Shown here one piece after another: positions 1-15,601 of a stretch of 64,000 bases of DNA (position 1 is its first letter; the number at the start of each line of letters is the position of its first letter). Under the pieces are notes generated by a model, which was not told the DNA's origin, did no database searches, and was given only the letters and a program-made list of their open reading frames with translations. Location: NCBI RefSeq assembly GCF_010977555.1, contig NZ_CP048815.1:4828501-4892500 (forward strand), written 5' to 3'. Origin of the DNA: Caulobacter rhizosphaerae. Lineage in GTDB: Bacteria > Pseudomonadota > Alphaproteobacteria > Caulobacterales > Caulobacteraceae. Made by a program: the position numbers and the translations under genes.

Positions 1-1018
1 TCATGCCAGTTTCCAGCTTGCCCGAATAGATCCGGCAGAAGGTCAGCGAACCAACGAAGGGGTCGTCCATGATCTTGAACGCCAGGACCGACAGCGGCTC
101 GTCGTCCGAGGCGCGACGCACGACTTCTTCTTCGGTCTTGAAGTCGATGCCCTTGGTCGGCGGGATGTCCACCGGCGAGGGCAGGTAGTCGACGACGGCG
201 TCCAGGAGCGTCTGCACGCCCTTGTTCTTGAAGGCCGAGCCGCAGAGGATCGGATAGAAGGCGCCGGTCAGCACGGCCTTGCGGATGCACTTCTTCAGCA
301 CGGCTTCCGAGGGCTCTTCGCCGCCCAGATAGGCTTCCATGGCTTCGTCGTCGAGCTCGACGGCGGCCTCAACCAGGTAAGCGTGAGCTTCCTTGGCCTT
401 GTCCAGCAGGTCGGCGGGAATCTCTTCGTCACGGAAGTTGGCGCCCAGGGCGTCGTTGTCCCAGATCACGGCCTTCATGCGGACCAGGTCGACCAGGCCG
501 CTCAGCGAGGATTCCGAACCGATCGGGAACTGGATCGGAACGGCCTTGGCGCCCAGACGGTCGCGGATCGACTCGACCGACTTGTCGAAGTCGGCGCCGA
601 TCTTGTCCATCTTGTTGACGAAGACGATCCGCGGAACCTTGTACTTGTCGGCCTGACGCCAGACGGTTTCCGTCTGCGGCTCGACGCCGGCGTTGCCGTC
701 CAGCACCGTCACGGCGCCGTCGAGGACGCGCAGCGAACGCTCGACTTCGATCGTGAAGTCGACGTGTCCGGGGGTGTCGATGATGTTGAGGCGCTTGTCT
801 TTCCAGAAAGCGGTCGTCGCGGCCGACGTGATGGTGATGCCGCGCTCTTGTTCCTGGTCCATCCAGTCCATGGTCGCGGCGCCGTCGTGGACTTCGCCGA
901 TCTTGTGCGACTTACCCGTGTAATACAGGATCCGCTCGGTCGTCGTCGTCTTCCCGGCGTCGATGTGCGCCATGATGCCGAAGTTGCGGTAGTCTTCGAT
1001 TTTATGCTGGCGGGCCAT
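1..1018 (-). CDS. fusA: Elongation factor G, N-terminal part (gene continues past left edge)
   Basis: Translational GTPase that drives ribosomal translocation and, with RRF, ribosome recycling. The 339 residues present begin [20 protein letters not shown] and carry the G1 P-loop [12 protein letters not shown], the G3 motif DTPGHVDF, and the G4 motif NKMDK, followed by the G' insertion and the start of domain II. The C-terminal half lies beyond base 1, so the real gene is about twice this length (family about 690 residues). The ATG at 1016-1018 gives the canonical EF-G N-terminus. It is the third gene of the str operon after rpsL and rpsG, 113 bp downstream of rpsG; that spacer holds a strong hairpin. 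Identification is secure; only the truncation by the window is unusual. Confidence 0.98.
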   Translation of the reverse strand, partial: MARQHKIEDYRNFGIMAHIDAGKTTTTERILYYTGKSHKIGEVHDGAATMDWMDQEQERGITITSAATTAFWKDKRLNIIDTPGHVDFTIEVERSLRVLDGAVTVLDGNAGVEPQTETVWRQADKYKVPRIVFVNKMDKIGADFDKSVESIRDRLGAKAVPIQFPIGSESSLSGLVDLVRMKAVIWDNDALGANFRDEEIPADLLDKAKEAHAYLVEAAVELDDEAMEAYLGGEEPSEAVLKKCIRKAVLTGAFYPILCGSAFKNKGVQTLLDAVVDYLPSPVDIPPTKGIDFKTEEEVVRRASDDEPLSVLAFKIMDDPFVGSLTFCRIYSGKLETGM

Positions 1019-1075
1019 GGTCTAGCTCTGCGTGACTGCCCGACCCCAAGCTGGGGCGGGGACATTTAAACGTGC

Positions 1076-1108
1076 GGCGCGGGCGGTTTATCTCAAACCG
1101 CCCGCGCC
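1076..1108 (-). other. Strong intra-operon hairpin between rpsG and fusA
   Basis: Perfect 14-bp inverted repeat (arms 1076-1089 and 1095-1108, 5-nt loop) in the rpsG-fusA spacer. In the minus-strand transcript it is not followed by a uridine run, so it does not look like an efficient intrinsic terminator. It may be an attenuator, a processing site, or protection for the rpsL-rpsG 3' end. Confidence 0.6.
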
Positions 1109-1131
1109 TGAAAGAGTGCTGGTAAGAAAGG

Positions 1132-1605
1132 TTACCAGCGGTAGTGCGAGAACGCCCGGTTGGCTTCGGCCATCTTGTGGGTGTCTTCGCGCTTCTTCAC
1201 CGCGGTGCCGCGGTTGTTCGAAGCGTCGAGCAGCTCACCGGCCAGCTTTTCGGTCATGGTGTTTTCGCCACGCTTGCGGGCGGCGGTCACCAGCCAGCGG
1301 ATGGCCAGGGCGCGACGACGGTCCGGACGGACTTCCACCGGCACCTGATAGGTGGCGCCGCCGACGCGGCGCGACCGGACTTCGATCGCCGGGGCGACGT
1401 TGTCCAGGGCGGAGTGGAAGGTCTCAAGCGGACCTTGGTCCTTGCGCTTGTTCTCCAGGATGTCGAAAGCACCATAGATGATGTTTTCGGCGACGGCTTT
1501 TTTGCCCTCGTACATCACGTAGTTCATGAACTTCGTGACAATCAGATCTCCAAACTTGGGATCCGGCAGGACTTGGCGTTTCTCGGCGCGACGGCGGCGG
1601 GACAT
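1132..1605 (-). CDS. rpsG: 30S ribosomal protein S7
   Basis: Primary 16S rRNA-binding protein of the 30S head; it nucleates assembly of the 3' domain and lies near the E-site tRNA and mRNA exit. At 157 residues it has normal family length and begins [20 protein letters not shown], the usual S7 N-terminus, with the conserved [12 protein letters not shown] segment and the basic C-terminus ending AFSHYRW. It lies 12 bp downstream of rpsL and upstream of fusA, the classical str-operon order, so it is surely cotranscribed with rpsL. Nothing unusual is seen. Confidence 0.98.
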   Translation of the reverse strand: MSRRRRAEKRQVLPDPKFGDLIVTKFMNYVMYEGKKAVAENIIYGAFDILENKRKDQGPLETFHSALDNVAPAIEVRSRRVGGATYQVPVEVRPDRRRALAIRWLVTAARKRGENTMTEKLAGELLDASNNRGTAVKKREDTHKMAEANRAFSHYRW

Positions 1606-1617
1606 ACTTCTTCTTCC

Positions 1618-1989
1618 TTACTTCGGACGCTTGGCGCCGTAGAGCGAACGACGCTGCTTACGATCCTTGACACCTTGGGTATCGAGGACGCCGCGCAGGA
1701 TGTGATAACGGACGCCGGGCAAGTCCTTGACGCGGCCGCCGCGGATGAGCACCACCGAGTGCTCCTGCAGGTTGTGGCCTTCGCCCGGAATGTAGCAAAC
1801 GGCTTCGATGCCGGTGGTCAGACGGACCTTGGCGACCTTACGCAGAGCCGAGTTCGGCTTCTTCGGGGTCGTCGTGTAGACGCGGGTGCAAACGCCGCGG
1901 CGTTGGGGGCAGCCCTTCAGGGCGGGCACCTTGTTCCGGACCGGCTTAGGCTGGCGCGGTTTGCGGATGAGCTGGTTGACGGTAGGCAT
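1618..1989 (-). CDS. rpsL: 30S ribosomal protein S12
   Basis: Decoding-centre protein of the small subunit and the classical streptomycin-resistance locus. The 123-residue product starts [20 protein letters not shown], the invariant S12 N-terminus. An in-frame upstream ATG at 2097 would add 36 unrelated residues and is rejected. The loops [18 protein letters not shown] and [20 protein letters not shown] are intact, with lysines at the positions where streptomycin-resistance substitutions arise (wild-type TPKKPNSA). It is first gene of the rpsL-rpsG-fusA block; the promoter must lie in the divergent 355-bp region upstream. Confidence 0.98.
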   Translation of the reverse strand: MPTVNQLIRKPRQPKPVRNKVPALKGCPQRRGVCTRVYTTTPKKPNSALRKVAKVRLTTGIEAVCYIPGEGHNLQEHSVVLIRGGRVKDLPGVRYHILRGVLDTQGVKDRKQRRSLYGAKRPK

Positions 1990-2344
1990 TAAGTCTCTGC
2001 TCTGATGGAAGCGTGTGCCTTTCGGCCGAGGCGCTTCAGGGTCCTTGTCGTTTTTATTCCGGCTTGTCTCGGCCTCGGATGAGGACCTGATAAACACGAA
2101 ACTCGCCGGGACGCGGGCAGCGTTCCGGCGGGCTGGTCCGTCGGGGTAAGGGACGGGCGCTCATCAGGACGGACAGGGTCCGCCTCGAAAAGAGCGCGGA
2201 AACTACTCGCGAACGCATCCGACGTCAATGCCGAGTCAATTCACGGGTTTGCGCCGGTTCATGGCCCGCTAAGGGCCACGCTTTCGCGCCTTCCAAACCC
2301 GACTAGCGAGGGCGATCGGTCACCCCATCTAACGTTCAGCCGCC
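1990..2344. other. Divergent intergenic region, rpsL / membrane-anchored protein
   Basis: A stretch of 355 bp between divergent genes. It should hold the rpsL-rpsG-fusA promoter (minus strand) and the promoter of the gene at 2345. I saw no repeat family member, no RNA gene and no convincing small gene here. Confidence 0.5.
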
Positions 2345-3187
2345 ATGCTTTCGCCACTCGAGGTGGCAAGCCTCGCCGCTCCCCTGTTCCTGTCGAGCTT
2401 GTTCTTGTCCCCGGCCACGGCGCGCAAAACCCGGTTGAGAAACGGCGCCGTCCTTGGCGGGTCGCTGGCGCTGCACGCCGTGATCCTGGCCGTCCTGGGC
2501 TGGCCGATGGCGGCGCGCTTCCAGGACCGGTCGGACGACGAGGACGCCATCCGCGTCACCCTGGAGCGCGAGTTCACGCCCCGTCGCCCCACGCCCGAGA
2601 CCGTGGCCAGCGCCGACCGGGCCGCGGCGGCTTCGCCGATCCAGCCGCGCGCGCCGCGCCGGGTCGCGCCGTCCTGGATCCAGCCGCTGGGCGTCGCGCC
2701 CGTTCCCGGTCCGCCCGCCCCGAGCAACCGCGCGACCGGCGTCCATCCCGCCCCCCTGCCCGAAGGCCCGCGCGGCGACCTGCGCACCGCCCTGCGCGGA
2801 AGCAGCCCCGGTTGCGCCAACGCCCAGGCGGTCGGCCTCAACCGGCGTGAGCAGGAACATTGCGACGAGGCGTTTGGCGCCAAGGCCCGCAACGCGCCAG
2901 TCTATGACGCGCCGATGGACGCGGCCAAGCGGCGGGGCTTCGACGCCCAGGCCCTCAAGCAGCAGGCCGACCGCGCCTATCGCGACGCGCCGATGGGCGT
3001 CGGGGTGGATCACCGCAATCGCGACGATCCGGGCAAGGGCAAGGACATCCCCTGGGTGCTGGGCGCCGAGCAGGACGGCCTGGGCCGCTCGCGCTCGGCC
3101 GAGCAGCAGGCCCTCAAGCGGCTGGACGATGCGCGGAAGGCCGACGAGCGTCGGAAGACGGCCGCGCGCCAGAACGAGCAGCGCTAG
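2345..3187 (+). CDS. Membrane-anchored, proline-rich periplasmic protein (unknown, TonB-like layout)
   Basis: Not recognised at family level. The 280-residue product has a short N-terminal segment, one hydrophobic helix at about residues 40-56 ([15 protein letters not shown]), then a long hydrophilic domain rich in Pro, Arg and Ala. That layout resembles energy-transducer TonB or other single-pass periplasmic proteins, but no conserved TonB C-terminal domain is seen. Two Cys occur in a central segment ([21 protein letters not shown]) and could pair in the periplasm. No clear ribosome-binding site precedes the ATG at 2345; a start 50-60 bases downstream is possible. The last 74 bases overlap, tail to tail, the 3' end of the chemoreceptor on the opposite strand. 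Confidence 0.75.
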   Translation: MLSPLEVASLAAPLFLSSLFLSPATARKTRLRNGAVLGGSLALHAVILAVLGWPMAARFQDRSDDEDAIRVTLEREFTPRRPTPETVASADRAAAASPIQPRAPRRVAPSWIQPLGVAPVPGPPAPSNRATGVHPAPLPEGPRGDLRTALRGSSPGCANAQAVGLNRREQEHCDEAFGAKARNAPVYDAPMDAAKRRGFDAQALKQQADRAYRDAPMGVGVDHRNRDDPGKGKDIPWVLGAEQDGLGRSRSAEQQALKRLDDARKADERRKTAARQNEQR

Positions 3188-4955
3188 CCGCGCCGACCTT
3201 GAAGTGGTCGACCAGGGCGGCCAGGCCCTCGACCTCGCGCACCAGGGTCAGGCTGTCGGCGGCCGAGCGGTTGACCATGGCGGCGTTCTTCTGGGTGGCC
3301 TGGTCCATGTGGCTGACGGCGGTGTTGACCTCCGACAGGCCCGAGGCCTGCTCGGCGGCCGAGGCGGCGATCTGGCCGATGACGCCGTCGATGGCCCCGA
3401 CCTGGCCGGCGATCTTCTGTAGAGCCTCGCCGGTGCGGCCCACCAGCACGACTCCGGCCTCGACCTGGCGGGCCGAGTCGGCGATGTGGACCTTGATCTC
3501 CTTGGCCGCGTCGGCCGAGCGCTGGGCCAGGGCCCGGACTTCCTGCGCCACGACCGCGAAGCCGCGGCCGGCGTCGCCGGCCCGGGCCGCCTCGACCCCG
3601 GCGTTCAGGGCCAGCAGGTTGGTCTGGAAGGCGATCTCGTCGATCACGCCGACGATCTGGGCCACCTGGTGCGAGGAGGCCTCGATGCCGCCGATCGCCT
3701 GGATGGTCTCGTCGACGACGGCGCGCGAGCGGCCGGCCTCGGCCTGGGCCTGGCTGACGGCTTCGCGGGCTCCGCGCGCGCCGTCGGCGGCCACACGGAC
3801 GGCGTTGGTGATCTCGGTAAGCGCGGCGGCGGCCTCTTCCAGGCTGGCGGCCTGCTGCTCGCTGCGGGTCGACAGGTCGCCCGCCGCGCCAGCGATGCCG
3901 TTGGCCCCGGCGGTTAACCCGCCCACGGCCGAGATCACCGCGCCCATGGCCTGCTCCAGGCGCTCGACCGCCTGGTTGAAGTCGGCGCGCAGGCGCTCGT
4001 AGTCGGGAGCGAAGGCCTCGGTCAGGCGAACGGTCAGGTCGCCGGCCGACAGCCGGTCCAGACCGTGGGCCAGGCGCGAGACGACCAGGGCCTGCTGCTC
4101 GGCCTGGTGGCTGTCGCGATCGGCCGACAGGCGGCGCTCGGCCTCGGCGGCTTGGCGATGGGTCTCGGCCTGGGCTTCGATCCGGCCCTTCTCGCGAGCC
4201 TCGTCGCGGAAGGCGTGGACCGCGTCGGCCATCAGGCCGATGTCGTCGCGGCGCCCTGCGAACGGCAGGGCGACGGTCAGGTCGCCGCCCATCACCCGCT
4301 TCATGGCCTCGCGCAGGTCGCGCAGTGGCGACAGTTGGCGGCGAACCACGGTCACCGAGGCTGCGACGCCCAGGGCCGCCAGCACCGCGCCGGCCACGGC
4401 CAGCCAGATCAGCTGGCGATAGACGGGCTGGAAGTAGTCGGCCTTGGCCACGCCGACATAGAGGATGCCGATCACCTGGCCCGAGGCGTCCTTGATCGGG
4501 TCGTAGGCCGCGAAATAGGGCTTGCCCAGCACCTTGGCCTCGCCGCGATAGGACTCGCCCCGGTCCAGCACCGCATCATGAACCGGCCCCTTGGCCAGGG
4601 TGGTGCCCAGGCCGCGGCTGCCGTCCGGCTTCTGGACGTTGGTGGCGATGCGGGTGTCGCCCAGGAAGATGGTCATGGTGCCGCCGACCAGGTCCTTGAC
4701 GTGGTCGACCGTGGCGATGTCGCCGTTCAGGACCTTGCCGCCGACCGTCAGCTTGTCGCCGTCACGTGCGAAGACCGCGCCCTGGCCGCCGACCGCGTCC
4801 CAGGCCACACGCATGCTGGCCTCCTGCTGGCTGACCGCCTGCGACTTGGCGAAGTCCAGCGAGTTCTTGCCGACGATGGCCAGCAGGGCCAGCAGCAGGG
4901 TCATGAAGGCCGCGACGACGGTCAGGCTGACCTTGGTGGAGATGTCGGAACGCAT
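3114..4955 (-). CDS. Methyl-accepting chemotaxis protein with periplasmic Cache-type sensor
   Basis: Transmembrane chemoreceptor feeding CheA/CheW. The 613-residue protein has TM1 at about 9-30, a periplasmic single-Cache-like domain (about 33-175, containing [15 protein letters not shown] and [11 protein letters not shown]), TM2 at about 183-207, two HAMP-like segments, and the kinase-control hairpin tip with the highly conserved [20 protein letters not shown]. It ends in an Ala/Arg/Ser-rich tail (HRPAA) and lacks an NWETF-type CheR/CheB tether. The ATG at 4953-4955 begins [17 protein letters not shown]; longer in-frame starts add a non-conserved extension. It is a lone receptor with no che genes nearby. 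The C-terminal coding end overlaps the convergent upstream gene by 74 bp. The ligand is unknown. Confidence 0.95.
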   Translation of the reverse strand: MRSDISTKVSLTVVAAFMTLLLALLAIVGKNSLDFAKSQAVSQQEASMRVAWDAVGGQGAVFARDGDKLTVGGKVLNGDIATVDHVKDLVGGTMTIFLGDTRIATNVQKPDGSRGLGTTLAKGPVHDAVLDRGESYRGEAKVLGKPYFAAYDPIKDASGQVIGILYVGVAKADYFQPVYRQLIWLAVAGAVLAALGVAASVTVVRRQLSPLRDLREAMKRVMGGDLTVALPFAGRRDDIGLMADAVHAFRDEAREKGRIEAQAETHRQAAEAERRLSADRDSHQAEQQALVVSRLAHGLDRLSAGDLTVRLTEAFAPDYERLRADFNQAVERLEQAMGAVISAVGGLTAGANGIAGAAGDLSTRSEQQAASLEEAAAALTEITNAVRVAADGARGAREAVSQAQAEAGRSRAVVDETIQAIGGIEASSHQVAQIVGVIDEIAFQTNLLALNAGVEAARAGDAGRGFAVVAQEVRALAQRSADAAKEIKVHIADSARQVEAGVVLVGRTGEALQKIAGQVGAIDGVIGQIAASAAEQASGLSEVNTAVSHMDQATQKNAAMVNRSAADSLTLVREVEGLAALVDHFKVGAASAARSGARPSSDARRPSAHRPAA

Positions 4956-5099
4956 GGGGGCGCCAATGTCTGGAGAATCCTGCCTCCGGTTTGCACCGCA
5001 ACATCTCAAGCAAGGCTTAACCTTCCGGTCGATTGATCCGCCGAATGAAATCGCGACGTTGCGCCGCACCGGGTAAACGACCCAAGGCCGGCGCTCCCC

Positions 5100-5714
5100 T
5101 CACGCCGCCGCGAAGTCGGGCATGGGCTTGAACCAGGGCTGGGCCTCGACCCGGGCCAGCCACGCGCGCACGGCCGGATAGGGCTCCAGCGCCACCCCGC
5201 CTTCGGGGGCGTGGGCCACATACGAGTAGCAGGCCAGGTCGGCGATCGTGACGTGGTCGGCGGCGAGATAGGCGCGGTCCGCCAGGTGGCTGTCCATGAA
5301 GGCCAGCACCCGGGCGGCGATGCGAGCGGCGCGGGCCGGATCGTCGGGGAGGTCGAACAGGGCGATCATCCGGGCGATGGCCGGGCCGTGCATGACCTCG
5401 CCGGCGGCGATCGACAGCCAGCGCTGGACCCGGGCGGCGGCGACCGGCTCCAGCGGCAGCCAGTCGGCGTCAGGCGCATAGCGACGCGCCAGATAGACCA
5501 GGATGGCGTTGCTGTCGGCCAGGACCAGGCCGCCGTCCTGCAGCACCGGGATCTGACCGAGCGGGTTGAGGGCCAGGAAGGCCGGCGAGGCGCGAACATC
5601 CTTGGGCGCGGAGACGAAGCGGTAGGCCAGGCCCAGGGCGTTCAGCATCAGGCCCACCCGGTGGGTATGGCCCGAGAGCGGCGTGCCGTGCAGGACGATG
5701 GCGGTGTCGGACAT
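5100..5714 (-). CDS. Glutathione S-transferase family protein
   Basis: Cytosolic GST-fold protein of 204 residues. The N-terminal thioredoxin-like domain starts MSDTAIVLHGTPLSGHTHRV, with a Ser near residue 14 where GSTs place the catalytic Ser/Tyr/Cys. The cis-Pro turn is GQIPVLQDG and the glutathione-contacting motif is LADSNAILVYLARRY. An all-helical C-terminal domain contains VTIADLACYSYV, the usual N-capping/hydrophobic staple region. The start at 5714 is chosen because the fold begins there. The gene is divergent from a LysR regulator with 91 bp between starts, the common arrangement in which the regulator controls its neighbour. The substrate is unknown; detoxification of an electrophile is an inference from family and context. 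Confidence 0.93.
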   Translation of the reverse strand: MSDTAIVLHGTPLSGHTHRVGLMLNALGLAYRFVSAPKDVRASPAFLALNPLGQIPVLQDGGLVLADSNAILVYLARRYAPDADWLPLEPVAAARVQRWLSIAAGEVMHGPAIARMIALFDLPDDPARAARIAARVLAFMDSHLADRAYLAADHVTIADLACYSYVAHAPEGGVALEPYPAVRAWLARVEAQPWFKPMPDFAAA

Positions 5715-5805
5715 CGATGCTTTCCCTTGATGCGGAGGCATCTTCGCCATTGCGCCGTTCGAAATGAATTGAGCAAATAGGCAAGACATAATTGCGGATT
5801 ATGGA

Positions 5806-6705
5806 ATGGATCGCCTGGACGAACTGGCCCTGCTGTTGGCGGTGATCGACAGCGGGTCCCTGGCCGCCGCCGGCCGCAGGCTGCGGCGCTCGCCCGCCGC
5901 CATGACCCGGACCCTGGCGGCGCTGGAAGAGCGGATGGGCGTGCGGCTGATCGAGCGCACCACCCGCCGCCTGGCGCCGACCGAGGCCGGCCGCGACCTG
6001 GCCGAGCGGGCCCGGCGGCTGCTGGTCGACTACGAGACCGCCCTCCAGGCCCCCGCCTCTGACACGGTGCGCGGCACGCTGCGGATCACCGGCCCGACCG
6101 TGTTCGGCGGCCGCTGCCTGACCCCGGTCGTGGCCGACTTCCTGGCCGAGCACCCCGGCGTCCAGGCCGACCTGACCCTGCACGACCGAAATCTGGACCT
6201 GATTGAGGGCGAGTTGCACGTGGCCCTGCGGATCGGGCCGCTGGCCGATTCCAGCCTGATCGTCCGCAAGCTGGGCCAAGTGCGCCGGCTGCTGGTGGCC
6301 GCGCCCGATTACCTGGCGCGACGCGGGACGCCGTTGGAGCCGGGCGACCTGGCCGGGCACGAGGTGATCCTGACCACCGTGGTCTCGGCCTCGCCGGAAT
6401 GGCGGTTCGAGCATCGTGGCAAGCCGCGGGCGGTGCGGCTGGAGCCCCGGCTGCGGGTCAACAATGTCGAGGCGGCCCTGGCGGCCATGGTCGCCGGTCG
6501 CGGGATCGGTCGGGCCCTGTCCTACCAGGTCGCCGAGGACCTGGCGGCCGGGCGGCTGGTGCGCCTGCTGCCCGACTTCGAGCCCCCGCCCCTGCCCGTG
6601 CAACTGGTCACGGTGGGCGGCCGGTTCATGCCGCCGCTGGTGCGGGCGTTCCTGGATTTCGCGGCGCCGAGGCTGGAGCGGCTGGCGGTGTTGCGGGGAT
6701 CGTAG
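5806..6705 (+). CDS. LysR-family transcriptional regulator
   Basis: Transcription factor of 299 residues. The N-terminal winged helix-turn-helix (about 1-60) has the LysR signature: MDRLDELALLLAVIDSGSLA, then AMTRTLAALEERMGVRLIER. It is followed by a linker helix and a two-lobed periplasmic-binding-like effector domain (about 88-295) with the usual LRITGPTVFGG start. It is divergent from the GST gene, so autoregulation and control of the GST are likely by analogy. The operator should lie in the 5715-5805 spacer, but I could not fix a T-N11-A site with confidence. A degraded half of a palindromic repeat and the rpoC terminator follow. Confidence 0.93.
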   Translation: MDRLDELALLLAVIDSGSLAAAGRRLRRSPAAMTRTLAALEERMGVRLIERTTRRLAPTEAGRDLAERARRLLVDYETALQAPASDTVRGTLRITGPTVFGGRCLTPVVADFLAEHPGVQADLTLHDRNLDLIEGELHVALRIGPLADSSLIVRKLGQVRRLLVAAPDYLARRGTPLEPGDLAGHEVILTTVVSASPEWRFEHRGKPRAVRLEPRLRVNNVEAALAAMVAGRGIGRALSYQVAEDLAAGRLVRLLPDFEPPPLPVQLVTVGGRFMPPLVRAFLDFAAPRLERLAVLRGS

Positions 6706-6713
6706 AACGGAGG

Positions 6714-6760
6714 ACGCCCCCTCCGTCCGCTTCACCGACACCTCCTCCTGAGGGAGAAGA
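6714..6760. repeat. Half-copy of the CTCCC/GGGAG palindromic repeat
   Basis: Contains the arm (C)CCCTCCGTC...GACACCTCC followed by GAGGGAGAAG. It matches, with substitutions, the right arm of the element inside imuB (42112-42250) and the left arm of the IS-disrupted copy at 43625. Only one arm is present. Confidence 0.6.
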
Positions 6761-6763
6761 GCC

Positions 6764-6799
6764 AAAAAAGAAACGGCCCGGGATTGCTCCCGGGCCGTT
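6764..6799 (-). terminator. Intrinsic terminator of rpoC
   Basis: Perfect 12-bp GC-rich stem (arms 6772-6783 and 6788-6799, 4-nt loop), followed on the minus strand by TTCTTTTTT. It lies 24 bp past the rpoC stop and so ends the rpoBC transcript before the str block. Confidence 0.9.
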
Positions 6800-6822
6800 C
6801 CGTTTCAGTCCTCGAAGGAGGC

Positions 6823-11007
<4,185 letters not shown>

Positions 11008-11052
11008 CTTGGTTCCTTCTGCGGGACTACCCGCGAAAATTCTGAGGTGCCG

Positions 11053-11133
11053 CCCTCGTCCTTCGACAAGCTCAGGATGAGGGCTACTGCGTCGCTGGTG
11101 AAACCCTCATCCTGAGCTTGTCGAAGGACGAGG
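11053..11133. repeat. Palindromic intergenic repeat, family A, in the rpoB-rpoC spacer
   Basis: Two inverted arms of about 30 bp (11053-11083 and 11104-11133), core CGTCCTTCGACAAGCTCAGG and its complement, separated by 20 bp. Other copies are at 46573-46657 and 62719-62805, with a variant at 21679-21779. Cotranscribed here, it would fold into a long RNA hairpin between rpoB and rpoC. Confidence 0.9.
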
Positions 11134-11150
11134 ATTTCACCGCACGGCGC

Positions 11151-15233
<4,083 letters not shown>

Positions 15234-15505
15234 GTTTTTTCCCTGGGCGCGGACGGACTCCGCGCGTGAATTCGAATGTACCTAGCGACCACCCTCGCCG
15301 CTCTCCCCTCGGGAGAGCGCTGGTCGCTGGAATTCCCCTGTCAGGGCAACCGGGACCGGATGCCTGACGGGCGCCCCTTCGCGCTGGTCGGAGGGCGGCT
15401 GACCGCGCCTCGGGGCGTATCATGCGGACACGCGCGTACGCGCTCCGCCGAATATCTTCGTGAGCCGGCGGATATAGGACACCCGACCGAGATTGGGAAG
15501 GGGGT

Positions 15506-15514
15506 TTATCCACA
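15506..15514 (+). promoter_or_regulatory. Perfect DnaA box upstream of rpoB
   Basis: TTATCCACA, the exact consensus 9-mer, 272 bp upstream of the rpoB start. In Caulobacter DnaA also acts as a transcription factor, but function here is only suggested; a single 9-mer can occur by chance. Confidence 0.4.
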
Positions 15515-15559
15515 AAAGAATGCGGGCGCGTTCGGTGACGCTTGGAACCCCTAACAATC

Positions 15560-15589
15560 CGCTCATCCCGGCCAATGCCGGGATGAGCG
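15560..15589. repeat. Short palindromic repeat, family B
   Basis: CGCTCATCCCGG and its complement flank a 6-nt centre. Related copies are at 50882-51007 (two arms) and 62032-62063. It lies 12 bp past the GH31 stop codon and could also act as that gene's 3' hairpin. Confidence 0.85.
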
Positions 15590-15601
15590 AGTTTTAAGGC
15601 G

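Larger units (their letters stand above)
15234..15601. other. Intergenic region upstream of rpoB
   Basis: A stretch of 368 bp between rpoB and the GH31 gene, both on the minus strand. It should contain the rpoBC promoter. It holds a perfect DnaA 9-mer (15506-15514), a short palindromic repeat (15560-15589) and a CTCTCCCCTCGGGAGAG hairpin near 15300. No small gene is supported. Confidence 0.6.
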
